A program made the position numbers and the translations under genes. A model generated the notes under the pieces. It had not been told where the DNA came from. It worked only from the letters and a program-made list of their open reading frames with translations, and searched no databases. Shown here in pieces: positions 16,201 to 25,040 of a stretch of 50,177 nt of DNA (positions within the stretch are counted from its first letter, which is position 1; each line of letters starts with the position of its first letter). Origin of the DNA: Alphaproteobacteria bacterium UBA6347 (GTDB lineage: Bacteria > Pseudomonadota > Alphaproteobacteria > CAAGCB01 > CAG-977); NCBI GenBank assembly GCA_002440235.1, contig DJRZ01000015.1, positions 1 through 50,177 on the forward strand, given 5' to 3'.

Positions 16201-18022
16201 ACTGATCGCGGCGATTCGCGCCCGTTACGAAAAACACGAATATTTCTGGATCGTTTCGGCGGTTCTGGCGTGGCAGATGTTTCTGATCGCCGTTTCGAAC
16301 GGTTTGATGCCCGAAACGGACAACTACACGCACGCCATGCGTCTGGCGGACTTTATCCGGTCGAAATCGTGGGCGGAGATTTTGTACCGCCACGACAACA
16401 ACCCGTTCGGACAGATTCTGCACTTCACCCGCATCAACGATCTGGCTCTGCTGCTGCCGACTCTGCCCTTTCTGCCGTTCACGGATTTGAAAGACGCGAT
16501 TCTGCGCGGCTGTTTCCTGTACCAGCCGGTCATGGCGGCGCTGTCCGCCGCCGCGCTGATCTGGACGGGGCGCGTTTTTCTGCCGGTTTCGATCCGTCTG
16601 CTTTCCGTGCTGCTGTATTTTTGCCCGCCCGCGATATACAGCCTGTTCGTCGCGGGGCGCGCCGACCACCACGTTTTTCTGAATCTGGCTTGGATCGCGG
16701 TTCTGGGCTGTCTGTTCCGCGGCGTTAAAACGCAAAGGATCCGCTGGTTCAAACGCGCGGGGATCCTGGCGGGCGTTTCCGTCTGGATTTCGCCCGAAGG
16801 CTTTTTAATGCAGCTGGCGGCGACGGCGGGACTGGTCGCGGGCTGGCTGTTCAGAATCCAGAACATGCGCCAAATCTTTCTGTTCGCGTTCTGGTCGTTT
16901 CTGTCCGCCGCGGTTTGTCTGGTTTTAAATCCGCCGATGCAGGGGCTGTTTTTCGCGGACAACGGACGGCTGTCCGTCCTGCTGGTCGCCGTGTTCGGTC
17001 TGGCGGCGGCGGCGTTCACCCTGGAACGCCTGCTGGAAAAGCGGAAGATCGTCGCGACGTTTTTCGGACGCTTCTTTTCTTTGGCTTTTCTGACGTTCTG
17101 GGCGTTCGGAATCGAGCTGTTCCTGTTCGGCGAAAAGGTTTTCGCGTCGCCGATCCCGCCCGAACTGTTCGAAGTTTGGGCGATTCACATTTCGGAACTG
17201 CAACCGACGATCGTCAGCGCGAAATACATGCTGATGATCAATTTCCCGTCCATCGTCGCGACGGCGGCGGGCGTTCTTTTCTTCGCGCGCGCGGACGTCA
17301 GGCGGAAAAAAGCGCTGCTGACGGCGGGACTGCCCTGTTTGTTCTTTTTTCTGGCGGCGCTGTTCAGCTACCGCTTCGGACGAATCGCCGTGCCTTTCGC
17401 CGCGACCGGATTCGGCGTCGCGCTGTCGGTTGCGGGCGGGGGAAGCGTCCTGCGCAAAAAAACGGTCGCGATCGCCGCGCGCGTTCTGGATTTTTGCGCC
17501 GTTGCCGTCGCGCTGTACATGATTCTTTACGGATCCTACCTGACCGAAACCGGTCTGAAAAAGGAAATCATGCGTCCAGAGGACTATGTCCCCTATCTGT
17601 CTCCGAAAAAAGGCGGCGTCCTGACGTCGTCGTCGCGCGGTCCGGAAACGGCGTGGGGATCGGACAGACCCGTCGTCGGGTCGCCGTACCATTCCAACGC
17701 GCAAGGGATTCAAGACGCCTACGAAACGCTGTACGCGACGGACATGAACCGCGTCGGGGAGCTGTTGCGCCTGCATGAAATCACGACCGTCCTGCTGGAC
17801 GCGCCGTATTACGAAGCGCCGGAAAAAGCGCGTCAAAAAGCGCGGGAATCCTTTAAAAACAGACCCGAATTTTCCAGCCGCCTGATCGTCGGGCGCGATT
17901 TGCCGTGCTTTGTCGTCAAAGCCCCCGGCACGCCCAAAGAGGTGGACGACCGCTATATCATCTACCACGTCGATTTCAATCGCTGTTTTGCGCCTTTGCG
18001 CTCTGCCCTGCCGCCGCGATGA
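16190..18022 (+). CDS. STT3/PglB-like GT-C family membrane protein
   Basis: A 610-residue protein with about 11 hydrophobic helices followed by a soluble C-terminal domain from about residue 465. The first external loop holds TDNYTHAMRLADF, like the acidic D-x-Y/H motif of GT-C glycosyltransferases. AGRADHHVFLNLAW resembles the DHH loop of STT3-type enzymes. Such enzymes use lipid-linked sugars as donors on the outer face of the membrane. The C-terminal WWDYG-type motif of true oligosaccharyltransferases is not seen (TAWGSDRPVVGSPYHSNAQG stands in the matching place). So this may be a GT-C transferase with another acceptor. It starts at a TTG that overlaps tdk, and its 3' end overlaps a convergent gene by 47 bp. 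Confidence 0.55.
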   Translation: MIYKLIAAIRARYEKHEYFWIVSAVLAWQMFLIAVSNGLMPETDNYTHAMRLADFIRSKSWAEILYRHDNNPFGQILHFTRINDLALLLPTLPFLPFTDLKDAILRGCFLYQPVMAALSAAALIWTGRVFLPVSIRLLSVLLYFCPPAIYSLFVAGRADHHVFLNLAWIAVLGCLFRGVKTQRIRWFKRAGILAGVSVWISPEGFLMQLAATAGLVAGWLFRIQNMRQIFLFAFWSFLSAAVCLVLNPPMQGLFFADNGRLSVLLVAVFGLAAAAFTLERLLEKRKIVATFFGRFFSLAFLTFWAFGIELFLFGEKVFASPIPPELFEVWAIHISELQPTIVSAKYMLMINFPSIVATAAGVLFFARADVRRKKALLTAGLPCLFFFLAALFSYRFGRIAVPFAATGFGVALSVAGGGSVLRKKTVAIAARVLDFCAVAVALYMILYGSYLTETGLKKEIMRPEDYVPYLSPKKGGVLTSSSRGPETAWGSDRPVVGSPYHSNAQGIQDAYETLYATDMNRVGELLRLHEITTVLLDAPYYEAPEKARQKARESFKNRPEFSSRLIVGRDLPCFVVKAPGTPKEVDDRYIIYHVDFNRCFAPLRSALPPR

Positions 18023-18506
18023 CGCCCGCCGCGTCCGCCAGCCCGACCAGCACCGCGTCGCCCGATTCGTTCACCCGAACGACGGCGTGGCGCGCGTTCC
18101 GGACGACCCGTTCAGCGTTTGAATAACGCATGAAAACGGCGGCGTGGCGGATTTCGGCTTCCGCTCCGTTCCCAACGGCGGGAACGACCGTGTATTTCAG
18201 CGGCATTTCGCGCGGGCGCAAAGGACGGTCGGCGGCGTCCGGCACAAAACGCGCCAGCCCGTTCGCCCGCCGTTCGACGACGACGGTTCCCGACAGCCCC
18301 GTCAAATCGGACACGGGGATCAGATTGTCGTAGCGGAAACGGACATAGGGCGAAAAGCCGTCCCGACCCGTTTCGACCGCGCTGACCGGCAACAGCAGAA
18401 TCCCGCCCGTTTCAGCCGTGTCCGCCGCGCCGTAAAACCGCGCGCCCGTCACGCCCAAAATAAACAGAACCGGCAAAAAGGTTTTGATATTCCAACGGCG
18501 CGTCAT
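17976..18506 (-). CDS. GDYXXLXY-type membrane-anchored protein
   Basis: A 176-residue protein with an N-terminal helix (TFLPVLFILGVTGARFYGAA) and a beta-rich external part. The expected family motif GDYxxLxY is replaced by FRYDNLIPV, but its position after an ETGRDGFSPYV stretch and the gene order DUF2157-DUF4401-GDYXXLXY support the assignment. The family function is unknown. Its start overlaps the DUF4401 stop by 4 bp (ATGA). Its 3' end runs 47 bp into the convergent GT-C gene, so the two transcripts are mutually antisense there. Confidence 0.6.
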   Translation of the reverse strand: MTRRWNIKTFLPVLFILGVTGARFYGAADTAETGGILLLPVSAVETGRDGFSPYVRFRYDNLIPVSDLTGLSGTVVVERRANGLARFVPDAADRPLRPREMPLKYTVVPAVGNGAEAEIRHAAVFMRYSNAERVVRNARHAVVRVNESGDAVLVGLADAAGVIAAAGQSAKAQNSD

Positions 18507-19519
18507 GATTCAACCTCCGGTTTTTTCTTTTTCAGACGCGCGGACAATCCGGAAAACGCCGCCGCGCACGCCGCGCCGATTCCCGCCGCCGTTTCAAAAG
18601 AACAGGGCAGCGACAGCAAAAACAATCCCCAGAACCACAGAAAAGCCGCCGCCGCCACTTTGCCCAGCGCGCGACCGCCGGTAAAATACGCCGTCGCGAA
18701 AACGGACGCGGACAAAGCGAAGCCGCCGCCCAAAAAACACGCCGCGACCGCCGCCCCCGATCCCCACAGCGCCAAAGCCGCCTTTTCGCCGGCTTCGGCG
18801 TCTTTGCGCAAAGCGAACAGCAACAGCGCCGTTTCCGCCAGACAGACCGCCGCCCCCGCCGCGTCCGGAATGCCGCGCGGCAAAACGCCGGACAGCGCCG
18901 CCGCGTCGTATCCCGCCCAGACGAACAGCGGCGCGGCGGTAAAAACGACCGCCGTTTCGCGCCAGCGGATTTCCCGCGCGGGGAACATCAGTCCGACCGT
19001 TCCCGAAACGCAGAAAAGCGCGAGGACAGCCCCAGAAACCCCGCCGCCGAGGGGAAGGCAAGCCGCGACGCAAACGGCGAAAAACAGCGCCGCCGCCTGT
19101 ATCCTTTGCGCGCGGCGGACGGGTTTGACGCACGCCGCCGCCGACATCGCGCCCGCCGGCAAAACAGCCAGAACGGGATTGAGGGCGAACAAGACCTTGA
19201 TCAACAGCAAAACGCCCGTTCCGAAATACGCCCCGAAAAAATACCGCGCGGGCAAAGACCGCGACCGCGCCAGCCCGACCCCGCAAACGACCGTCAGCGC
19301 CGCGCCAGCCGACCACGCGAACGCGCGCAGTCCCCAAAAACAGACGAGGGCGGCGGCGGCTTGAATCAACAGGGACGGGACGCCGTGAAACGGGTTTCTT
19401 TTTTCCTTTTGACGTTCGATTTCGTTTTGCCGCGCGCGTTCCAGCACGTTTTCGACATCGGCGTCGAAAATGGACACGTTCAAACACGCCAGCGTCTGAC
19501 GGACGGAAAGATCAGTCAT
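18503..19519 (-). CDS. DUF4401-like multi-pass membrane protein
   Basis: A 338-residue protein. A soluble start (about 45 residues, with ENVLERARQNEIERQKEKRN) is followed by about ten short hydrophobic helices rich in Ala, Val and Phe. The position between DUF2157 and GDYXXLXY proteins is the standard order of this uncharacterised three-gene set in proteobacteria. The ATG overlaps the upstream stop by 8 bp. No catalytic motif is visible. Runs of Gly-Gly-Gly and Ala make the helices weakly defined. Confidence 0.6.
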   Translation of the reverse strand: MTDLSVRQTLACLNVSIFDADVENVLERARQNEIERQKEKRNPFHGVPSLLIQAAAALVCFWGLRAFAWSAGAALTVVCGVGLARSRSLPARYFFGAYFGTGVLLLIKVLFALNPVLAVLPAGAMSAAACVKPVRRAQRIQAAALFFAVCVAACLPLGGGVSGAVLALFCVSGTVGLMFPAREIRWRETAVVFTAAPLFVWAGYDAAALSGVLPRGIPDAAGAAVCLAETALLLFALRKDAEAGEKAALALWGSGAAVAACFLGGGFALSASVFATAYFTGGRALGKVAAAAFLWFWGLFLLSLPCSFETAAGIGAACAAAFSGLSARLKKKKPEVES

Positions 19520-20495
19520 TGTTTTCAGCCTCCCGCTTCGCGCGCGCGGTTTTCAGGCGCGCGACGACCGTCAAAGCCAGCAGAACGCCCGACGCGGCGA
19601 AACCGAACGCGCCCGACGCGGCGTCCGGATCGGCGACGCGCGCGGCGATCAGGCGGTAAATCCACAACAGCCCGCAAACGGAAACGAACAAAGCGTTTAA
19701 AGCGGTCAGCGTCCCGTCGGGCAGGCGGCGGGAATACGCGTATCCGGCGGCGGCGGCGAAAACGGAAACGCCCGCCCAGCCGACCCCCGCCGTTCCGGAC
19801 CGCGCCGCGGCGGCGGTCAGAAAAGCGGCGGTAAAGACGAACAAAGCCGGACGATACGCCCGATCGTTCAAAAACGGTGCTCTTTCCGCCAGCTTTTCGC
19901 GCAAGAACAACAGAGCGGCGTTCGCCCCCGCCATGATTAAAAAGAACGACTGCGGCGTCGCGACGGACAGCGGCAGCCAAAACCGGACGCCGCAGGAAAC
20001 GACCGCCGCGTTCAAAAGCGCGACCGGAACCAACCGCACCGCCGCGCGGGTCGTTCCGACGCCCCACGCCGCCGCCAGCGCGCTCCACAACAGCAGTTGC
20101 CGGTGCGGCAGGGCGTTCGTGCCGAAAACGACGTCCGGCAGAAAAACCAAAGCCCCCGCGATCAGCGCGCCGCCGAAATCCGCAACCGCCGATTTCCGGC
20201 GCAGAAAAGCGCAAACGATCAGCAGAACGGCGCAAAAAACGAACCCCGCCGGACCGCGGAGAAATCCCCAGCCTGCGACGGCGCCCGTCAGCGCCGCGAA
20301 AATCCAGCCGACCGCCGCCGCGCGCGCCGACGCCGCCGCGCCGAAACGCGTCCACGCGGCATCGTTGCGGCACAACGCCGCCGCGCGCAGGAAATCGCGC
20401 GGCTTTAAAATTCCGGAACGGCACAAATCAGCCGTTTTTTTTATGGAAGCGGGGCTGTTCAGATACGCTTCCGTCTGTCTGTCCGGCACGATCAC
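19512..20495 (-). CDS. DUF2157-like membrane protein
   Basis: A 327-residue protein. The first 60 residues are soluble (SPASIKKTADLCRSGILKPR), followed by about ten hydrophobic helices. This matches DUF2157, whose members begin with a small helical domain that is followed by a polytopic membrane region. It is the first gene of the trio. It starts at GTG 20495 behind AAGGAG. The function of the set is unknown. The upstream 63 bp are shared with the divergent gene at 20559 and must hold both promoters. Confidence 0.6.
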   Translation of the reverse strand: MIVPDRQTEAYLNSPASIKKTADLCRSGILKPRDFLRAAALCRNDAAWTRFGAAASARAAAVGWIFAALTGAVAGWGFLRGPAGFVFCAVLLIVCAFLRRKSAVADFGGALIAGALVFLPDVVFGTNALPHRQLLLWSALAAAWGVGTTRAAVRLVPVALLNAAVVSCGVRFWLPLSVATPQSFFLIMAGANAALLFLREKLAERAPFLNDRAYRPALFVFTAAFLTAAAARSGTAGVGWAGVSVFAAAAGYAYSRRLPDGTLTALNALFVSVCGLLWIYRLIAARVADPDAASGAFGFAASGVLLALTVVARLKTARAKREAENND

Positions 20496-20558
20496 GGGGC
20501 GGCTCCTTTGTCGTAAAAAGATTGTAATCCGGTCGAATTATATTTTATAGTCGCCGTT

Positions 20559-22250
20559 ATGAACAGTTTTTTTAAATCGGCGGCTTGCTTTTTTTTTCTG
20601 TCGTTCCCCGCGGGCGCGCAAACGCTTGACGTGCCGCCGGGGCGCGAAATGCAGCGCGTCGCCTATTCGGCGAAAGCGGGCATCGAGGTGTTCGCCGAAG
20701 TCGAAGACGGCAAATGGTGCGGCGACATTTTGGGATTGAAGATCTTCGCGCAGGACGAAAGCGCGTTTTCCGATTCCGCCCTGAACGCCCTGATGTCGAA
20801 GGTCGCCGTCGTTCTGAACGGCGAATGCCCCTCCGCGACCCAAGCCGTCATCGACGGGTACAAGGCGAACACGCTGGTCTATCAGGGATCGGCTTCCGCC
20901 ATGGACAAATGGAAGCCCGAAAAGGGCACGCTGAAAGTCAAAATCCGCCAATTACAGGTCGCCGCCGTTAAAACGAACGCCGGAAAAAGCGGCTTTCCCG
21001 TCAAGGAATGGACGCCGCCCGCGGACAAGCGGCACATCGTCGCCCACATCGCCCCCGACGCGCCCGAATACAAAATCAAATCCAAAGACAAAAAATGCGC
21101 GATCCTGTTCACGACCGACAAACCCGCGCGGCAGGTCGAAAACTGGTTCGTCAGCGTCGGCGGAAACTCGTGTTCCGAAAATCTGGTGTACGGGCGCGCC
21201 GAAGTATCCGTTTTCAACGAAAAAGGCGCGCTGGAAACGACGCTGGACGGCTATTTCACCGAAGGGCGGTTCACGGGGTCGAAAAACCTGAACGTCGTCC
21301 TGCTGAACCGCTACGGGGCGAAAGGCGAAAACCAGAATCTGAGCTACCTGATCGATTCCGACCCCGAATTGAAAATCCACTATCTGGGATTTCTGAAAAG
21401 CGAACGCAAAGCCAAAGGGCTGTACGCCCCGTGGACGGGGTGTTCCCCGTTCACCGTCGCCGCCGTCACGGAAAACGAAGAGCTGTTTTTGGACGGAACC
21501 GTCACGGACAACATCTTGCGCGCCGCCGAAAGCTACGCCGACATTTTCTGCATGGGCGCGCGGCGCATGAAATTTTTCGCGACGACCGTGCCGCAGGGCA
21601 TCGCGGGAATGGACCTGCCCGAAAACAAAAAAGGCGCGGAGGACGATCCGAACCTGATCTACGCCGCCGAACTGGAGCGCGGCGCCGGCAAAAAATGGAA
21701 AATCGTTTCGGATAAAACGCAAAATCTGGCGAAACTGCGCGAAAACGCCCGCCGCGCCGAAGACGCCCGCGAACACCAGCTGATGATGGCGGATTTCAAC
21801 GAATTGACCAAAACGGACTTTGCGGGCAGACTGGCGTACATGATCGGCGCCGACCGGATCGACAACCTGTTCGCGATGGCGACCGCCGCCCGCGTCACGG
21901 GGAAGCCCGTCCGCGTCAACCTGCTGGCGAACGTCGCGGCGTCCGGACTGGACAAGGCGCGCGCCGAATGGCCGTCCGCCTTTCTGATCGCGCAGACCAG
22001 CGGGCTTTTGAACCGCGCGGGCTGGCACGTCCTGAGCGGATCGCTGCGCCCGATGACCGAAGCCGAGGCGCGCGAAAACAACGCGACGTCCCCGTTTGAC
22101 AAAGCGGTTCTGGAACTGTCGTCCGCCGCCGCCTGCGAACAAGAGGCGTGCGGCGAAGCCGCCGACCCGATCGGATTGGTGCGCAAACGGTTCGAAAAAC
22201 CGAACTGGCAACCGTATCACGCCCCCTACGGGCAGGGAGGAACGCCGTGA
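20559..22250 (+). CDS. Exported protein of unknown function, 563 aa
   Basis: I do not recognise this family. Residues 1-20 form a signal peptide (FFFLSFPAGA, likely cut after AGA). The mature part is hydrophilic, mostly mixed alpha and beta, with about ten scattered cysteines (for example WCGDILG, NGECPSA, CEQEACGEAA), suggesting periplasmic disulphides. No membrane helix follows. A segment around residues 385-420 is helical and charged (LAKLRENARRAEDAREHQ). The gene overlaps its downstream partner by 4 bp (GTGA), so the two proteins are made together. No good ribosome site precedes the ATG. Base composition matches the surrounding core genes, so recent transfer is not suggested. Confidence 0.6.
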   Translation: MNSFFKSAACFFFLSFPAGAQTLDVPPGREMQRVAYSAKAGIEVFAEVEDGKWCGDILGLKIFAQDESAFSDSALNALMSKVAVVLNGECPSATQAVIDGYKANTLVYQGSASAMDKWKPEKGTLKVKIRQLQVAAVKTNAGKSGFPVKEWTPPADKRHIVAHIAPDAPEYKIKSKDKKCAILFTTDKPARQVENWFVSVGGNSCSENLVYGRAEVSVFNEKGALETTLDGYFTEGRFTGSKNLNVVLLNRYGAKGENQNLSYLIDSDPELKIHYLGFLKSERKAKGLYAPWTGCSPFTVAAVTENEELFLDGTVTDNILRAAESYADIFCMGARRMKFFATTVPQGIAGMDLPENKKGAEDDPNLIYAAELERGAGKKWKIVSDKTQNLAKLRENARRAEDAREHQLMMADFNELTKTDFAGRLAYMIGADRIDNLFAMATAARVTGKPVRVNLLANVAASGLDKARAEWPSAFLIAQTSGLLNRAGWHVLSGSLRPMTEAEARENNATSPFDKAVLELSSAAACEQEACGEAADPIGLVRKRFEKPNWQPYHAPYGQGGTP

Positions 22251-23269
22251 CCAAAAGCATGTGGATCGCCGCCGCCGTTTTGTTTCTGCTGTTTTCCGCC
22301 TGCGGTTTTTTCATGGTGATGCTGCAAAAGGACGAGGAGCTGAAAAACGTCCACGCCTTTTTGACGCGCAACCGTCTGAACGCCGCCGTTTCGTTTCGGG
22401 ATTATTCCATGTCCCTGACCGGCGTCGGGGCGTTAAAGGACGCTTCCCTGCGTCTGCGGGTCTTGCCGGATCTCGCGAACCGCATCGGCAAAATCGACGT
22501 CGCCGAATATCGGGAAAAGAACGGCGTCGCGTCGAAACTGAAAATAACCGTCAAAAACGCGTCTTTCCGCCTGACCGACATCGCCGCGCAAACGAAAAAA
22601 TCGGACGAAGCCGTCGTCGACGCGCTGGCGGCGTTCGATCCCGCCGCCGACGTTTTGAACCGTCCGCTGTACGCGCTGCTGCTGGCGGGGTGCGACCGCG
22701 TTTCGGCGGACGCCGGCGTCGATTACGGCTACGCGCCGCAAACGGGCGTCATGACGCTGAACGTCAGCCTGTCCGACGCTTGTTTGGGAAACTGGAAAGC
22801 GTCCGTGCGGCTGAAAAACGTCACCGACGCGAAACAGGGACAACTGGTTCTGGCGCTGAAGCACATGGTGACGCGGGGGGATCCCCTTCAGGATCTGACC
22901 CGATTTTTAAACGGAACGGTCGTGTCGTCGCTGAACGTTTCGTTCACCGGAACGGAACCGTTCGCGGGATACAAAAAATACGTCGACACGCTGTATATGC
23001 GCCGTTCCGCGGACGCCGCGGACGACCGGAAAATCCGGCGGCGCATTGCCGACTGGCTGTCGGAATCGAACGCGCACAAACAAAGAAACGCGGAAACCGC
23101 CAAAACAATTTCCGCGTTTTTGAACAATCCGCGCAAGATCACTTTTCAAAGCAAAGCGGGCAAGGAAGTCCCCCTGCGCGTGCTGACCGGATCGTTTTTG
23201 CGCCGGCTGACCGATTTGATGTTGCGTCTGGACACAACCGTTTCCGTCGAACAGCCGGCGTCCGTTTGA
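22247..23269 (+). CDS. Membrane-anchored protein of unknown function, 340 aa
   Basis: I do not recognise this family. An N-terminal hydrophobic helix (SMWIAAAVLFLLFSACGFFM) is probably an uncleaved anchor; the Cys in FSACG could be a lipid site but the lipobox is poor. The remainder is predicted periplasmic. It has repeated short strands (KLKITVKNASFRLTD, MTLNVSLSDA) and a helical end, a plan reminiscent of proteins with lipid- or ligand-binding beta domains, but this is only impression. Start GTG 22247 follows GGAGG and overlaps the stop of the upstream gene. It ends 1 bp from the convergent cysK stop, with no terminator between. Confidence 0.6.
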   Translation: MTKSMWIAAAVLFLLFSACGFFMVMLQKDEELKNVHAFLTRNRLNAAVSFRDYSMSLTGVGALKDASLRLRVLPDLANRIGKIDVAEYREKNGVASKLKITVKNASFRLTDIAAQTKKSDEAVVDALAAFDPAADVLNRPLYALLLAGCDRVSADAGVDYGYAPQTGVMTLNVSLSDACLGNWKASVRLKNVTDAKQGQLVLALKHMVTRGDPLQDLTRFLNGTVVSSLNVSFTGTEPFAGYKKYVDTLYMRRSADAADDRKIRRRIADWLSESNAHKQRNAETAKTISAFLNNPRKITFQSKAGKEVPLRVLTGSFLRRLTDLMLRLDTTVSVEQPASV

Positions 23270-23270
23270 T

Positions 23271-24200
23271 TTATTCCGCGAACATCGGCGTCGACAGGTA
23301 TCTGTCGCCCGTGTCGGGCAGCAAAGCGACGATCGTTTTGCCTTTGTTTTCCGGACGTTTGGCGATTTCAGCCGCCGCCCAAACCGCCGCCGCCGACGAA
23401 ATGCCGACCAGCAATCCCTCTTTGCGCGCCAGAAAACGTCCCGTCTTGAACGCCTGTTCGCCCGTCACGCGAACGATTTCGTCGTAAATCGAACGGTCCA
23501 GCGTTTCGGGAACGAAGTTAGCGCCGATGCCCTGAATCGGGTGGGGTCCCGCCTTTCCTTCGCTGAGCAGGGGGGAAGCGTCGGGTTCAACCGCGACGAC
23601 TTTGACGGCGGGATTCATCTTTTTCAAATATCTGCCGACGCCCGACAGCGTGCCGCCCGTGCCGACGCCCGCGACGAAAAAGTCGACCTTGCCGTCGGTA
23701 TCCTGCCAGATCTCGGGTCCCGTCGTTTTTTCATGCGCGGCGGGGTTGGCGGGGTTCACGAACTGTCCCGCGATAAAGGCGTTCGGGATTTCCTTCGCCA
23801 GCTCTTCGGCTTTTTCGACCGCGCCCGCCATGCCTTTCGCCCCCGGCGTCAGCACCAGTTCCGCGCCGAAAGCCTTTAACAGGTTGCGGCGTTCGACGCT
23901 CATCGTTTCGGGCATGGTCAAAATGACGCGGTAGCCGCGCGATCCGCCGATCGCCGCCAGTCCGATGCCCGTGTTGCCGCTGGTCGGTTCGATGATGACC
24001 GAATCCGGTTTCAGCAATCCCTTTTGTTCCGCGTCGTCGATCATCGCTTTGGCGATTCTGTCCTTGACCGATCCGGCGGGGTTGAACATTTCCAGTTTCG
24101 CCAGAACGGTCGCGCCCAGATTTTCCGCCCGTTCGAAACGCGCCAGTTCCAACAGGGGCGTGCGCCCGACCAATTCCGAAACAGATTTAAACACTTTCAT
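23271..24200 (-). CDS. cysK: Cysteine synthase (O-acetylserine sulfhydrylase)
   Basis: A 309-residue PLP enzyme that makes cysteine from O-acetylserine and sulfide. [11 protein letters not shown] holds the PLP lysine K46. [12 protein letters not shown] binds the substrate carboxylate, and [16 protein letters not shown] cradles the PLP phosphate. [11 protein letters not shown] is also standard. All expected residues are present and the length is normal. Start at 24200 is behind AAGAGGAA. Upstream lie a terminator, a Cys-rich peptide gene and a divergent Rrf2/IscR-type regulator, so cysK may be controlled by cysteine or Fe-S status; that link is inference. Confidence 0.95.
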   Translation of the reverse strand: MKVFKSVSELVGRTPLLELARFERAENLGATVLAKLEMFNPAGSVKDRIAKAMIDDAEQKGLLKPDSVIIEPTSGNTGIGLAAIGGSRGYRVILTMPETMSVERRNLLKAFGAELVLTPGAKGMAGAVEKAEELAKEIPNAFIAGQFVNPANPAAHEKTTGPEIWQDTDGKVDFFVAGVGTGGTLSGVGRYLKKMNPAVKVVAVEPDASPLLSEGKAGPHPIQGIGANFVPETLDRSIYDEIVRVTGEQAFKTGRFLARKEGLLVGISSAAAVWAAAEIAKRPENKGKTIVALLPDTGDRYLSTPMFAE

Positions 24201-24221
24201 TTCATTCCTCTTCGCTTTTAT

Positions 24222-24254
24222 AAAAAAAGGGGCTTTCCGCGCCGGAAAGCCCCC
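24222..24254 (-). terminator. Terminator between the Cys-rich peptide gene and cysK
   Basis: On the minus strand GGGGCTTTCCG pairs with CGGAAAGCCCC around a 3-base loop and is followed by TTTTTTT. It would end the short transcript of the upstream peptide gene, leaving cysK to partial read-through or its own promoter. Confidence 0.85.
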
Positions 24255-24271
24255 GAAACCATCAGATTCCG

Positions 24272-24403
24272 TCACTTTCCGCAGTCGCATTCGACTTCGG
24301 CGCCGCAACCGCAGCCGCACGGCCGGTTTCCGCAGCCGCAAGCCGCGAACGCGGCGGAAGCGCACAGCATACAGGCGACAGCCAGCAAACAAACCTTTTT
24401 CAT
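24272..24403 (-). CDS. 43-aa exported cysteine-rich peptide
   Basis: A 43-residue frame too short for usual gene calling. Residues 1-20 are a clear signal peptide ([20 protein letters not shown], cleavage after AFA). The 23-residue mature part holds eight Cys and seven Gly, arranged as CGCG, CGCGCG and CDCGK. The start follows AAAGGG at 8 bp and has its own promoter (TTGACA-17-TAGGCT) and a strong terminator, so it forms a complete small transcription unit. Such Cys-Gly peptides can bind metals or be disulphide-rich, but I know no named family. The position between cysK and an Rrf2-type regulator suggests a link to thiol, sulfur or metal status. Function unknown. Confidence 0.65.
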   Translation of the reverse strand: MKKVCLLAVACMLCASAAFAACGCGNRPCGCGCGAEVECDCGK

Positions 24404-24439
24404 GTTAGACCCTTTCGTGTTCAAGTGAAAACAATATTT

Positions 24440-24468
24440 AGCCTACACCCGTTCCGCTCTATTGTCAA
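24440..24468 (-). promoter_or_regulatory. Promoter of the Cys-rich peptide gene
   Basis: Minus strand TTGACA (24468-24463), exactly 17 bp, then TAGGCT (24445-24440). It lies in the divergent region shared with the Rrf2-type gene, so that regulator could act here. Confidence 0.65.
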
Positions 24469-24549
24469 CCGTTTCGGTAGTGTTTATTTCGGGCTTAATT
24501 TCCGCCGTTTTTGTGTTATAAAGGGAAACGGACTGAAAGGAAAACCGCG

Positions 24550-24981
24550 ATGAAAATATCGACCAAAGGACGTTACGGCTGGCGGATTTTGCTGGATCTG
24601 GCTTTGCACGGCGGGGAAAATCCCCGGCTGATGAAGGAAATCGCCGAATCCCAGCAGATTTCCGAAAAATACATCAGCCGCCTGATTCTGCCGCTGAACG
24701 AAGCGGGATTCGTCGAATCCCTGCGCGGGGCGAAAGGCGGCTTGCGGTTGTTGAAACAGCCCAAGGAAATCACTTTGCTGGACGTCGTCGAAGCCATGGA
24801 GGGGACGGTTTCCGTCGTCGAATGCGTGGTCGACAAATCGTTCTGCCCGAAATCGAACGATTGTTCGGCGTGCAAAATGTGGTCCGAGCTGAACAAAAAA
24901 ATCCGCAAAGCCATGGCTGAAATCACGCTGAAAGACGTTCTGAAATCCGAAAAAAAGCGGTTGGAGCGTTTATCGGTTTGA
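24550..24981 (+). CDS. Rrf2-family regulator with IscR-like cysteines
   Basis: A 143-residue winged-helix repressor/activator. The N-terminus (MKISTKGRYGWRILLDLALH) and recognition region (QQISEKYISRLILPLNEAG) are typical of Rrf2 proteins such as IscR and CymR. C92, C99 and C105, with a further C108, sit where IscR binds its [2Fe-2S] cluster (C92, C98, C104). A sensing role for Fe-S or cysteine supply is therefore likely. The start at 24550 follows AAAGGA; a longer frame begins upstream without support. It reads away from the Cys-rich peptide gene and cysK, the natural candidates for control. No isc or suf genes are in the window, so I do not name it iscR. Confidence 0.85.
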   Translation: MKISTKGRYGWRILLDLALHGGENPRLMKEIAESQQISEKYISRLILPLNEAGFVESLRGAKGGLRLLKQPKEITLLDVVEAMEGTVSVVECVVDKSFCPKSNDCSACKMWSELNKKIRKAMAEITLKDVLKSEKKRLERLSV

Positions 24982-25040
24982 CATCAAACGCCCGCCGTTT
25001 CATTATGGCGTTCTGACTTTTTAACCACGGCGGGAAAGCT

